Origin: Singulisphaera sp. | Lineage (GTDB): Bacteria; Planctomycetota; Planctomycetia; Isosphaerales; Isosphaeraceae | Length of the DNA stretch: 52,591 nt | Direction: 5' to 3' | Assembly: GCA_027451445.1 (NCBI GenBank) | Contig: DAIDJG010000160.1 | Location: 1-52,591 of the forward strand | Part shown: positions 1 to 7,752 of the stretch, one piece after another | How positions within the stretch are numbered: the first letter of the stretch is position 1 | Layout: every line of letters starts with the position of its first letter | Made by a program: the position numbers and the translations under genes | The notes under the pieces: model-generated | Databases searched by the model: none | Seen by the model: the letters and a program-made list of their open reading frames with translations, nothing else | Told to the model about the DNA's origin: nothing

Positions 1-2
1 AC

Positions 3-668
3 GAGGTCGTCATGCTCGGCGCCCATCTCGACTCCTGGCACGCAGGGACCGGCGCGACCGACAACGCGACCGGGGTCGCCGTCTGCATGGAGGCGGTGCG
101 CATCTTGCGCGCGCTCGATCTCCAGCCTCGGCGCACGATCCGGGTCGCGCTCTGGACGGGTGAAGAACAGGGTCTCCTCGGCTCCCGCGCCTACGTCGCC
201 GACCATTTCGGCACGTCGGCGCGCGCGTGCGAGACCGACGACCCCCGAAAGGCCGAGCGCGACGCCTTCTCCGTCTACTTCAATCTCGACACCGGCACTG
301 GCCGGATCCGGGGTCTGTTCCTCCAGGGCAATGAACCCGCGCGTGCGTTCTTCCGTCCCTGGCTCGCCCCCGTCCGCGACCTGGGCGTCGCCACACTGAC
401 CCTCGCCTCGAGCGGGGGCAGCGACCATATTCCCTTCGACGCCGCCGGTCTCCCCGCCTTCGAGTTTGCACAGGACATGATCGAGTACAACACGCGAACG
501 CACCACTCCAGCCTCGACCTCTACGACCGAGCCGTGGCCGACGACCTGAAGCAAGCCTCGGTCGTCATGGCCGCATTCATTCACAATGCGGCGAACACCG
601 ATGAGAAGGTCCCGCGCAAGCCGCTAGAGGCCGAAACGCTCAAGCCCCCGGTGAGCGTGGCGGAATAA
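3..668 (+). CDS. M28-family metallopeptidase, C-terminal part (5' end outside window)
   Basis: The reading frame is open from the left edge, so the true start lies upstream. The visible part has the dinuclear-zinc exopeptidase signature of M28 (aminopeptidase Y/S type): a GAHLDSW motif carrying the first zinc His, then GATDNATG with the bridging Asp, then [11 protein letters not shown] with the catalytic Glu and the adjacent zinc Glu. A later [10 protein letters not shown] segment supplies the distal zinc His. The family removes N-terminal residues from peptides and is usually exported. Any signal peptide would be in the missing part. The C-terminus is a short polar tail, and the gene is followed by more than 1 kb without a credible gene. 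The family call is firm; the substrate is unknown. Confidence 0.9.
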   Translation, partial: EVVMLGAHLDSWHAGTGATDNATGVAVCMEAVRILRALDLQPRRTIRVALWTGEEQGLLGSRAYVADHFGTSARACETDDPRKAERDAFSVYFNLDTGTGRIRGLFLQGNEPARAFFRPWLAPVRDLGVATLTLASSGGSDHIPFDAAGLPAFEFAQDMIEYNTRTHHSSLDLYDRAVADDLKQASVVMAAFIHNAANTDEKVPRKPLEAETLKPPVSVAE

Positions 669-1821
669 AGCGCGACGTCCGCGTTTTGCTCCGATAAACG
701 CCACGCACTTACTCTGAAAAGCCTGTGGACCCTCGTGAATCATGGGCAATCGAACCAACGGTCGTCCTCCGACGCGTCCCTGCTGAGACGCCACGATCGC
801 GCTCTGGCTGGGGAAATGCGGCTATCTGGATTTAGAGCGCCTTAACGATTGGATTGCCCACATCGGGCAGCAGATCCCCAGACCCCTGTGCAAGGGCAAA
901 CATATAACTCCCCCCTTGGGAAGGGGGGTTGGGGGCTTACGCGTTAACTTAACGCTATGGTCAATCTCTTCCGAGACGCGAACATATTAACTCTCCCCCT
1001 TGGGAAGGGGGGGTAGGGGGGGTGGGCAGTGGCCGTCCGACGAGTGCAACTCCGCCACGAACCGCGTGCGGTTAATGCCCACGGCGAGCGGGGTTGGCCT
1101 CCGCCACCGGCGCCCCATTCCGCTCCAAGCACCCTCCTACAACCGGTAAAGACGAAGCCACACTTTACGGCGAAACGTCGCGGTAGACAGACATCATGAC
1201 GGAAACGTTCATCATCCTGAATTCGAGCGTACGCATAGAGCTACGCCATTTCCGAACAAATGATCCGCTTGCGATGGCGAAGCGAAGAACCGAGAGCGAA
1301 GGCCACTGCCCACCCCCCCAACCCCCCCTTCCCAAGGGGGGGAGTTATATGATTCGCCGTTGCGACGGGGGTGGCCATAGCGTTAAGTTAACGCGTAAGG
1401 GGGGGTAGGGGGGCTGGGCATTGGCCGTTCGATGTCTGCAACTCAGCCCCCGAACCACTCTCCTGCGCATAACGATCGAAGGGCTGGGCCCCGCTCATTA
1501 CGAGCGCTGATTCCCCAACCCCCCAACCCCCCCCCTTCCCAAGGGGGGGAGGTATATATACTCGCGTTAGGAAAGGGGGGAAGCGAGCTTTCCCCCACGC
1601 CGCGCAACGTCATGCGCCGCGCATGGGCCTCGCTCACATGACCTCAATGCGCCGCGCATCGACTCTTCGCCACCGGCATCTTGACCGGCGCCTTCCCCCC
1701 CGACATCATCTACCACGCTCATGCGGACTGGAATCGAAACGGACCAACTGCGCAAGGATCAATCCCCCCCTTTGGAACGGAGCTGTCGGACGTCGGGATT
1801 CCGCCGAGCGGAGGAACGTTC
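669..1821. other. Gene-free stretch rich in GC palindromes
   Basis: No reading frame here resembles a protein; the open frames are translations of the repeats. The stretch holds at least four copies of a C-run/G-run palindrome (listed separately). It also holds the 15-bp palindrome gcgttaacttaacgc at 941-955 and its reverse complement at 1380-1394, each next to a G-run repeat. The pnt operon promoter should lie in the last few hundred bases, but I cannot point to a convincing -35/-10 pair. Confidence 0.6.
906..1557. repeat. Cluster of CCCCCCTT-CCC-AAGGGGGG palindromic repeats
   Basis: Copies with the core ccccccttgggaagggggg or its complement occur at 906-935, 988-1027, 1304-1350 and 1511-1560. 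A G-run half copy lies at 1397-1418. Copies 988-1027 and 1304-1350 are extended reverse complements of each other, including the flanking gggcagtggcc and ggccactgccc, so together they could form a very large hairpin. The same core reappears three times inside the glycosyltransferase gene at 44846-45062, which shows it is a dispersed family rather than local slippage. Confidence 0.85.
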
Positions 1822-2994
1822 ATGATCGTCGGAGTCCCCCGAGAGAGCTACCCGGGCGAGCGTCGCGTTGCGATGGTCCCCAGCGTCATACCGGGCCTTC
1901 TCAAAGCGGGTTTCGAGGTTGTCGTCGAAGCCGGGGCCGGCACCGAGGCCGGTTACCCCGACGCCGAATACACCAGCAAGGGCGCCAGGGTCCTGCCCAA
2001 CCGCGCCGAGGTCTTTCAGGCAGCCGAAATCGTCCTCCAGGTCCTGTGCCACGGATCAAACGACAAGACCGGCAAGGACGATCTCCCCTTACTGCGCACA
2101 GGCCAGGTGCTGATCGGCTTCTTGCGACCGCTTGGGGCACTCGAGACGATCCAGGACATCGCCAGCCGGGGCGTCACCTCCTTCTCCGTCGAGCTCATGC
2201 CGCGCACCACTCGGGCGCAGAGCATGGACGTCCTCTCCTCGATGGGCACGATCTGCGGTTACAAGGCCGTCATTCTCGCCGCGAATACCCTGCCGCGACT
2301 GCTGCCGATGCTCACCACGGCCGCGGGCACGATCACGCCCGGCCGCGTCCTCGTCATCGGTGCCGGTGTCGCCGGCCTTCAGGCGATCGCCACGGCCCGT
2401 CGGCTCGGAGCCGTCACCTCCGCGTATGACCTTCGGCCCGCAGCCAAGGAACAGGTCCAGAGCCTCGGCGCTCGCTTCGTCGAGCTCCCGATCGAAGCCG
2501 AAGACGCGCAGGACGCCCGCGGTTACGCACGCGCCCAGGACGAATCGTTCTACCAGCGCCAGCGCGAGCTGCTCGGCAAGGTCATCGCCGAGAGTGACGC
2601 CGTCATCACCGCCGCCGTGATCCCAGGCAAGAAGTCGCCCGTTCTGGTGACCGCCGACATGGTCGCCAGGATGGCCCCCGGCTCCGTGATCGTCGACCTC
2701 GCCGCCGAGCGCGGAGGCAACTGCGAGCTGACCCGCGCTGGCGAAGACGTGGTGGAACACGGCGTGACCATCATCGGCGAGTTCAACCTCGCCAGCAGCG
2801 TCCCTTACCACGCGAGCCAGATGTACGCCCGCAACCTGAGCGCCTTCCTGCTCCACCTGGTACGCGACGGCCAGGTCCAGCTCAACCTCACCGACGAAAT
2901 CATCCGCGACACTCTGTTGACCTGGGACGGCGCCATCGTCAACGCGCGTATCCGCGAATTCTTCGCGCTGCCGGCCGCTGAGGGAACCACGTAA
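1822..2994 (+). CDS. pntAA: NAD(P) transhydrogenase alpha subunit part 1 (dI domain)
   Basis: This is the NAD(H)-binding soluble subunit of the proton-translocating transhydrogenase, which moves hydride between NADH and NADP+ using the proton gradient. The 390 aa match the usual length of the split alpha-1 subunit. It begins MIVGVPRE, the alanine dehydrogenase/PNT N-terminal domain, followed by the NAD-binding Rossmann fold with VLVIGAGVAGLQAIATARRLG at about residues 175-195. RDQ-loop-like and IPGKKSPVLV segments follow. The ATG at 1822 is chosen because the conserved N-terminus starts there; upstream in-frame sequence is unlike the family. The stop overlaps the start of pntAB (TAATG), indicating translational coupling. 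Confidence 0.95.
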   Translation: MIVGVPRESYPGERRVAMVPSVIPGLLKAGFEVVVEAGAGTEAGYPDAEYTSKGARVLPNRAEVFQAAEIVLQVLCHGSNDKTGKDDLPLLRTGQVLIGFLRPLGALETIQDIASRGVTSFSVELMPRTTRAQSMDVLSSMGTICGYKAVILAANTLPRLLPMLTTAAGTITPGRVLVIGAGVAGLQAIATARRLGAVTSAYDLRPAAKEQVQSLGARFVELPIEAEDAQDARGYARAQDESFYQRQRELLGKVIAESDAVITAAVIPGKKSPVLVTADMVARMAPGSVIVDLAAERGGNCELTRAGEDVVEHGVTIIGEFNLASSVPYHASQMYARNLSAFLLHLVRDGQVQLNLTDEIIRDTLLTWDGAIVNARIREFFALPAAEGTT

Positions 2995-3290
2995 TGAAAC
3001 TTGACCTGATGACGAGTCTCTACGTCTTCATGCTCGCCGGATTCATCGGCTTTGAAGTGATCCGCCGGGTGTCTCCGCTGCTCCACACCCCCCTGATGTC
3101 GTTGACCAACGCGCTCGATGCGATCGCCGTCGTGGGGGCGATCATCCTGGCCGGCTCGCAGAAGGGCACACTCGCGACGGTGTTCGGCACCATCGCGATC
3201 GTCGCCGCCACGAGCAACATCGTGGGCGGGTTCGTGATCACCGACCGGATGCTCAAGATGTTCAAGGCGAGCGGTGCGAAGAAGCACTGA
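2994..3290 (+). CDS. pntAB: NAD(P) transhydrogenase alpha subunit part 2 (membrane segment)
   Basis: A 98-aa, mostly hydrophobic protein with three predicted helices: the first around residues 6-22, then SLTNALDAIAVVGAIILAGS, then LATVFGTIAIVAATSNIVGG. This is the small membrane subunit (dII part) that is separate from the alpha-1 subunit in many bacteria. It joins PntB helices to form the proton channel. The start codon shares two bases with the pntAA stop. The operon is then interrupted before pntB by a 185-bp spacer that carries a dispersed repeat, which is unusual because pntAB and pntB are normally adjacent. Confidence 0.95.
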   Translation: MKLDLMTSLYVFMLAGFIGFEVIRRVSPLLHTPLMSLTNALDAIAVVGAIILAGSQKGTLATVFGTIAIVAATSNIVGGFVITDRMLKMFKASGAKKH

Positions 3291-3425
3291 GAGTCTATCC
3301 CGGGAGGGGAGCGGAGCCGGAAAAGGGGGACTGGCTCCGAGTCTTCGAGGTGCCTGTCCCCCTTTTCCGGAGCATCCGTGGAAATGGGGACCGGCACCGT
3401 CCGAATCGGAGCAAATTGGGACCGT
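3290..3425. repeat. Truncated copy of the composite hairpin element found at 26254-26415
   Basis: The element begins at the pntAB stop codon with agagtctatcccgggagg. It contains a hairpin whose arms are ggaaaagggggactgg and a complementary strand ending cccccttttcc, then gtggaaatgggga. The same modules occur in a different order and orientation at 26254-26415. The right terminal inverted repeat seen in that copy is not recognisable here. It lies between two genes of one operon and may form strong RNA structure in the pntAB-pntB spacer. Confidence 0.75.
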
Positions 3426-3475
3426 CCATTTCCGCAGCCGTGATGAGGCAGGCTCCGAACTTCGGGAAGGGTTTC

Positions 3476-4855
3476 ATGATCCGCAGCGAACACGTGATCG
3501 AACTCGCGTACCTGGTCGCCACGGCGCTCTTCGTGCTCTCGTTGAAGTGGATGAGCTCGCCGACCACCGCCCGTCGCGGCGTTCGAGCGGGTGAGGTGGG
3601 CATGCTGCTGGCGATCGCCGGTACGCTGCTCCACCACGAGATCGTCGACTACACCTGGATCGCCATCGCGCTCGTCCTGGGCACCATCATCGGCGTGCCG
3701 CTTGGCCGGGTCCAGATGACGGCCGTGCCGCAGCGGACGGCGCTCAGCCACGCGTTCGGTGCGCTCTGCGTGACCCTGGTGGGGACGGCGGAGTTCTACC
3801 TCAAGACTCCCGATGTGCCGCAATTCATGATGGCCGTGCTTTCCCTGGAAGTGATCCTGGGCTCGCTCACCTTCACCGGGAGCCTGATGGCCGCGGGCAA
3901 GCTCCAGGAGGTGCTGCCCCAGCGGCCGATCACGTACAAGGGGCAGAACCTCGTCAATCTCTCGTTGCTGGGGTTCACGCTCTGTATCGCGGCCTTTCTC
4001 GTCTATCACCCGGAGCAGAAGTACCTGTTTCCGCTCCTGGTGCTGATCCCGCTCGCCTTCGGCGTCATGATGATCATCCCCATCGGCGGCGCCGACATGC
4101 CCACAGTGATTTCCTTGCTCAACTCCTACGCCGGCCTCTCCGCCGCGGCGATGGGTTTCGTGCTCGACAGCAAACTCCTGATCGTCGCTGGCGCCCTGGA
4201 TGGTGCCTCGGGCTTGATCCTGTCCATCAACATGTCGAAGGCGATGAATCGCTCGTTCACCAACGTCCTCTTCGGCGCATTCGGCCAGGAGCAGGCCTCA
4301 GCCGCCGGGGCAGAGCAGGGGAGATCTGTCAAGAACGCGACCGCCGAAGAGGCCGCCGCCATCCTCGCCGCGGCGAACTCGGTGGTGGTTATCCCCGGCT
4401 ACGGCATGGCTGTCGCCCAGGCCCAGCACAAGGTCCGCGAATTGTTTGACGCCCTGACCAAGCGCGGCGTCGACGTCAAGTTCGGCATCCACCCCGTCGC
4501 CGGCCGCATCCCCGGCCACATGAACGTCCTCCTGGCCGAGGCCGACATTCCCTACGACAAACTCCTCGACATGGATGAGATCAACGGCGACTTTCCCCAG
4601 ACCGACGTCGCCCTGGTCATCGGCGCCAATGACGTGACGAACCCCGCGGCGCGTAACGACCCGTCAAGCCCGATCTACGGCATGCCGATCCTTGACGTGG
4701 ACAAGGCACGCACCGTCATGGTCATCAAGCGTGGCATGAGCCCCGGGTTCGCGGGGATCGACAACCCGCTGTACTACCTGGACCAGACGTTGATGCTCTT
4801 CGGCGATGCGCGGTCGTTCGTGGGTTCGCTGGTGCGCGAGCTGTCGGGAAGCTGA
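3476..4855 (+). CDS. pntB: NAD(P) transhydrogenase beta subunit
   Basis: At 459 aa it is the length expected for PntB. The N-terminal half has about eight hydrophobic helices (dII), for example VIELAYLVATALFVLSLKWM and VGMLLAIAGTLLHH. The C-terminal third is the NADP(H)-binding dIII domain, recognised by VVIPGYGMAVAQAQHKV, HPVAGRIPGHMNVLLAEA, NDVTNPAA and VIKRGMSPGFAGIDNPL. The ATG at 3476 is preferred because it starts MIRSEHVIELAYLVATA, directly before the first helix; upstream in-frame residues come from the repeat. The last part of this gene is duplicated downstream at 5695-6089. Confidence 0.95.
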   Translation: MIRSEHVIELAYLVATALFVLSLKWMSSPTTARRGVRAGEVGMLLAIAGTLLHHEIVDYTWIAIALVLGTIIGVPLGRVQMTAVPQRTALSHAFGALCVTLVGTAEFYLKTPDVPQFMMAVLSLEVILGSLTFTGSLMAAGKLQEVLPQRPITYKGQNLVNLSLLGFTLCIAAFLVYHPEQKYLFPLLVLIPLAFGVMMIIPIGGADMPTVISLLNSYAGLSAAAMGFVLDSKLLIVAGALDGASGLILSINMSKAMNRSFTNVLFGAFGQEQASAAGAEQGRSVKNATAEEAAAILAAANSVVVIPGYGMAVAQAQHKVRELFDALTKRGVDVKFGIHPVAGRIPGHMNVLLAEADIPYDKLLDMDEINGDFPQTDVALVIGANDVTNPAARNDPSSPIYGMPILDVDKARTVMVIKRGMSPGFAGIDNPLYYLDQTLMLFGDARSFVGSLVRELSGS

Positions 4856-4911
4856 GCAGCGCGGACGGCATCGACGAATCACCTTCGCCCAGGACGAAGT
4901 GATAGGACCGG

Positions 4912-4940
4912 TTGGCAAGGCCGCAGGTATGTGGTACGGT
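4912..4940 (+). promoter_or_regulatory. Possible sigma70-type promoter for the HNH cassette
   Basis: TTGGCA (4912-4917) and TACGGT (4935-4940) are separated by 17 bp and lie 30 bp before the ATG at 4971. The -35 box is good and the -10 box is weak. Its position fits a cassette with its own promoter just after the pntB stop. It is only a sequence match. Confidence 0.3.
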
Positions 4941-4970
4941 GACATCAGGCATTCACAAGGTTTACCGTAT

Positions 4971-5273
4971 ATGCAAGCGATAACTACGCCCACCACCGAC
5001 GCCGCGATCGTTGGCAGGCTTGATAAGCCCGACCACAGCGATTTCTCCGTGGAGACGGCCCGCGAAATCCTGAGCATCCAGCTTAGCGAGGCGGACCAGG
5101 TGCGGATGCGGGAACTCTCCGAAAAGGCCCAGGACGGCACGCTTACGGCGAGCGAACAGGGCGAGGTGGAAAGCTACCGCCGGGTCGGATATTGGCTTGG
5201 CGTCCTGTGGTCCAAGGCCCGCCTTTCGTTGAAACACGCTGGCATGGACGCTCCGAATGGATATCACACTTGA
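4971..5273 (+). CDS. Small conserved-looking protein paired with HNH nuclease
   Basis: A 100-aa polar, largely helical protein: FSVETAREILSIQLSEADQ, then VRMRELSEKAQDGTLTASEQ, then a YRRVGYWLGVLWSKARLSLK tail. No catalytic motif is visible. It overlaps the following HNH gene by 17 bp, implying a two-gene translational unit. From memory, similar small helical proteins precede HNH nucleases of this type in planctomycetes and cyanobacteria, but I cannot confirm this here. It could be a partner or an inhibitor of the nuclease. Function unknown. Confidence 0.75.
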   Translation: MQAITTPTTDAAIVGRLDKPDHSDFSVETAREILSIQLSEADQVRMRELSEKAQDGTLTASEQGEVESYRRVGYWLGVLWSKARLSLKHAGMDAPNGYHT

Positions 5274-5664
5274 GCGGCTGGTCTGGCAACGGGCCAAATC
5301 TCGGTGTGAATACTGTCAACTCCCGCAGCGCTTCTCGCCGCTGCCACACGCGATCGATCACATCATCGCCCGCCAGCATCGCGGACCTACGAAAGCGGAA
5401 AACCTCGCTCTCGCCTGTTTCTTCTGCAACAGCTACAAGGGTCCGAATATCTCCAGCTTGAATCCACAGACCGGGAGAGCCGTGCGGCTATTCAATCCAC
5501 GGAAGGATCGTTGGAGCCGGCATTTTCAGTGGAACGGTCCCTATCTCACCGGCCGCACGCATACCGGCCGCGTTACGATCATCCTGCTTGAAATCAATCG
5601 AGCTGAGGCAGTGGAACTCCGCGAGTATCTGACCCGTGAAGGATCGTTTCCACCCACCGAATAG
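5257..5664 (+). CDS. HNH endonuclease
   Basis: A 135-aa protein with a compact HNH fold. It has a zinc pair CEYC at residues 18-21, the catalytic block AIDHIIARQHRGP (His-His around residues 34-40), an N-x-ALAC segment and a second zinc pair CFFCN. The C-terminal part, SSLNPQTGRAVRLFNPRKDR followed by WSRHF, is typical of small stand-alone HNH proteins. The start overlaps the end of the preceding small gene. The pair sits between intact pntB and a defective copy of the pntB 3' end, so it arrived with, or caused, that duplication. The substrate is unknown. Such proteins range from homing-type to defence nucleases. Confidence 0.9.
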   Translation: MDITLERLVWQRAKSRCEYCQLPQRFSPLPHAIDHIIARQHRGPTKAENLALACFFCNSYKGPNISSLNPQTGRAVRLFNPRKDRWSRHFQWNGPYLTGRTHTGRVTIILLEINRAEAVELREYLTREGSFPPTE

Positions 5665-5694
5665 GGGACAGGGCGATCACTTCAGAAATATCGC

Positions 5695-6089
5695 ATCGGG
5701 TTTGATTCGGTCCATCAACATGAAGGCGATGAACCGCTCGTTCACCAACGTCCTCTTCGGCGCGTTCGGCCAGGAGCAGGCCTCGGCCGCCGGTGCAGAG
5801 CAGGGGAGATCCGTCAAGAACGCGACCGCCGAAGAGGCCGCCGCCATCCTCGCCGCGGCAAACTCGGTGGTGGTCATCCCCGGCTACGGCATGGCTGTCG
5901 CCCAGGCCCAGCACTATGCCGATCCTCGACGTGGACAAGGCACGCACCGTGATGGTCATCAAGCGTGGCATGAGTCCCGGGTTCGCGGGGATCGACAACC
6001 CGCTGTACTACCTGGACCAGACGTTGATGCTCTTCGGCGATGCGCGGTCGTTCGTGGGTTCGCTGGTGCGCGAGCTGTCGGGAAGCTGA
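5695..6089 (+). pseudogene. Second, internally deleted copy of the pntB 3' end
   Basis: The sequence matches pntB from about 4209 to its stop. One codon is missing after the Asn-Met pair, and about 251 bp (original 4430-4680) are deleted, which removes most of the NADP-binding domain and breaks the frame. Outside the gaps, ten single-base differences were counted after that Met codon, and all ten are synonymous. The last ~110 bases are identical, including the tga and the next bases. There is no 5' part, so it cannot make a working subunit. The synonymous pattern suggests the copy diverged while it was still a functional gene, for example in another strain. Confidence 0.9.
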
Positions 6090-6371
6090 GCGATCTGAAC
6101 AACAAGGAGATAGGCCACCTTCCCTTCGGCGCGACGTGGTCCAGTCGACGGCGATCTAAGCCGTTGATTTAAAAGTGGTTGTGAAAATGGGAGCAACGTC
6201 ATCCTCTTTATTTCCGGCGCGCCGAGTGGTACAAGGTACCTAAGAGTCCATCCCTTATCGGAGGGAACGACCGATGGAGGGTGTCGGCCATTTCCGCGTC
6301 GACCGACGCGCTATGCAGAGCTTATCGGATAGCCGCTTTGCGCTCGATACGAGCCACGGGAGTTACACGGC

Positions 6372-6635
6372 ATGACCATCAGCTTTGAAATACCCCAGGA
6401 TCTCGCGCAAGCGCTTCGCACCAACGGCTTGGACCTGAACCAGGAGGCGAAGGAAGCGTACCTTGTCGAGCTTTACCGCCAGGAACAGATCACGCACCAT
6501 CAACTTACCGAGGCGTTGGGATTGAGCCGCTACGAGACCGATGGTGTCTTGAAGCGGCACAAGGTCTCGCCGAACGTCACCGCCGCGGAGATGCGTGCTC
6601 AAGCCGTGGCCCTCAAGGATGTGCGGGCGGAATGA
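6372..6635 (+). CDS. UPF0175-family antitoxin
   Basis: An 87-aa protein beginning MTISFEIPQDLAQALR, the characteristic opening of UPF0175. A helix-turn-helix-like region follows (YRQEQITHHQLTEALGLSRY, ETDGVLKRHKV). UPF0175 proteins are usually the antitoxin and DNA-binding partner of DUF3368 PIN-like toxins, and exactly such a gene follows with a 4-bp ATGA overlap. It is expected to neutralise the toxin and repress the shared promoter. The 280 bp upstream hold no gene. Confidence 0.88.
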   Translation: MTISFEIPQDLAQALRTNGLDLNQEAKEAYLVELYRQEQITHHQLTEALGLSRYETDGVLKRHKVSPNVTAAEMRAQAVALKDVRAE

Positions 6636-7195
6636 TTGTCGTCTCCGATACGACACCCCTGAACTACCTCATCCTCATCGAAGCGACTGAGGTGCTCTCC
6701 GCCCTGTTTGGCCAGGTTTATGCACCGCCCGCGGTGTTGCAGGAGCTCTCGCACCCGCGTGGTCCACAATCCGTCCGCGCCTGGGCCGCTTCACCTCCCG
6801 AGTGGCTTGTCGTGCAGGGGCCCGCCCAGAGGGTCGAGACGTTGCCCAAGGCGCTTCATGACGGGGAGGTGGAGGCCATTTCCCTCGCACGCGAGCTGGG
6901 GGCCGAGTGGGTCCTGATCGATGAGCGAAAAGCGTCGCGCGAAGCAGAGCGCCTTGGCCTGCGGGTCGCAGGGACCCTCGGCATCCTCGAAGAAGCGGGC
7001 GCTCGGGACCTTCTCGACTACGAGAAGAGCCGAGACCGGCTCGTTAACGAGACCAGCTACTATGTTACGGATGATGTCCTCCGCGAATCGGCGACTCGCT
7101 ATCACGCGCGGAAACAAGCCCAGGAACACGATCGGCAGGATCGAGAAGATGTCCTCCCTGAGTCCGAGCACGAGCGGAAGCATTTCGGAGAATGA
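6632..7195 (+). CDS. DUF3368 PIN-domain toxin
   Basis: A 187-aa protein opening MIVVSDTTPLNYLI, with the first PIN acidic residue in SDTTPL. It continues with LHDGEVEAISLARELGAEWV and LIDERKASREAERLGL, which supply the other acidic residues, then VAGTLGILEEA. This is the standard DUF3368 pattern, a VapC-like RNase fold. It is translationally coupled to the UPF0175 gene. The C-terminal ~40 residues are very polar and include EHDRQDREDVLPESEHERKH. They may be an altered tail, because the family often ends soon after the region around YYVTDDVL. All catalytic acids seem present. Confidence 0.88.
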   Translation: MIVVSDTTPLNYLILIEATEVLSALFGQVYAPPAVLQELSHPRGPQSVRAWAASPPEWLVVQGPAQRVETLPKALHDGEVEAISLARELGAEWVLIDERKASREAERLGLRVAGTLGILEEAGARDLLDYEKSRDRLVNETSYYVTDDVLRESATRYHARKQAQEHDRQDREDVLPESEHERKHFGE

Positions 7196-7311
7196 GCACG
7201 GACTCAGAGACTTACGAGCGTCTCGAGGAGCGCGTTGCCCGCTTTTTCAAAGGGGCATCGCTCACCTGCCAATGGGCAGGGAAATTCGCCCCTCCGGCGC
7301 CACCGCCGCGG

Positions 7312-7752
7312 CTAGACGGGCCCACGGACCTTGGGTAGGAACAGCGTGGGCGAAACGCTGCAGTACGCTCCGAGCGCCACGGCGTGCTTGGGCCCGATCC
7401 CGCGCTTGCCCGTGCACATCTCCGAGATCGACGAAACGGGAATCCCCGTCGCCCGCGCGACCTCGGCCTGGCTGCGGCCGTTCGTCCCGATCAAAAACCT
7501 GAGCATATCGGCCCCGGTTCGGCCGCTCGTGTCGATCGCATGACGCGACCGTTCGTAATCGTGGATGAGGACCGAGAGCACCTCCAGGTAATCTTCTTCG
7601 TCCTGGGTGGCGGCATCCTTGCGGAGGATCGCATGCGCGATCGCCGTCGCCGCGTCGAGTTGCTGGTCCGTGCGGACCGGTCGGAGCGGGAACTCGGCGC
7701 ACAACTCGGCGAAACGGTCGGGCTTGACCGCGATCTTGGTCTTGGTAGCCAT
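7312..7752 (-). CDS. HigA-like Xre-family antitoxin, toxin partner missing
   Basis: A 146-aa protein starting MATKTKIAVKPDRFAELCAE. The middle helical part (EEDYLEVLSVLIHDYE) and the C-terminal helix-turn-helix (LIGTNGRSQAEVARATGIPV, SSISEMCTGKRG) are typical of HigA-type antitoxins. The ATG at 7752 is chosen because family similarity starts there; the open frame continues upstream without resemblance. No HigB/RelE-like gene is adjacent: the upstream ~190 bp (7753-7944) contain only short frames, and a dispersed repeat at 7817-7850 lies there. It is probably the survivor of a broken toxin-antitoxin pair. Confidence 0.8.
   Translation of the reverse strand: MATKTKIAVKPDRFAELCAEFPLRPVRTDQQLDAATAIAHAILRKDAATQDEEDYLEVLSVLIHDYERSRHAIDTSGRTGADMLRFLIGTNGRSQAEVARATGIPVSSISEMCTGKRGIGPKHAVALGAYCSVSPTLFLPKVRGPV

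Noticed and set aside
7192-7338. Short plus-strand frame beginning MSTDSETYERLEERVARFFK
   Set aside because: The first ~20 residues look natural, but it ends after 48 residues inside the convergent antitoxin gene; probably a gene-start remnant, too weak to list.
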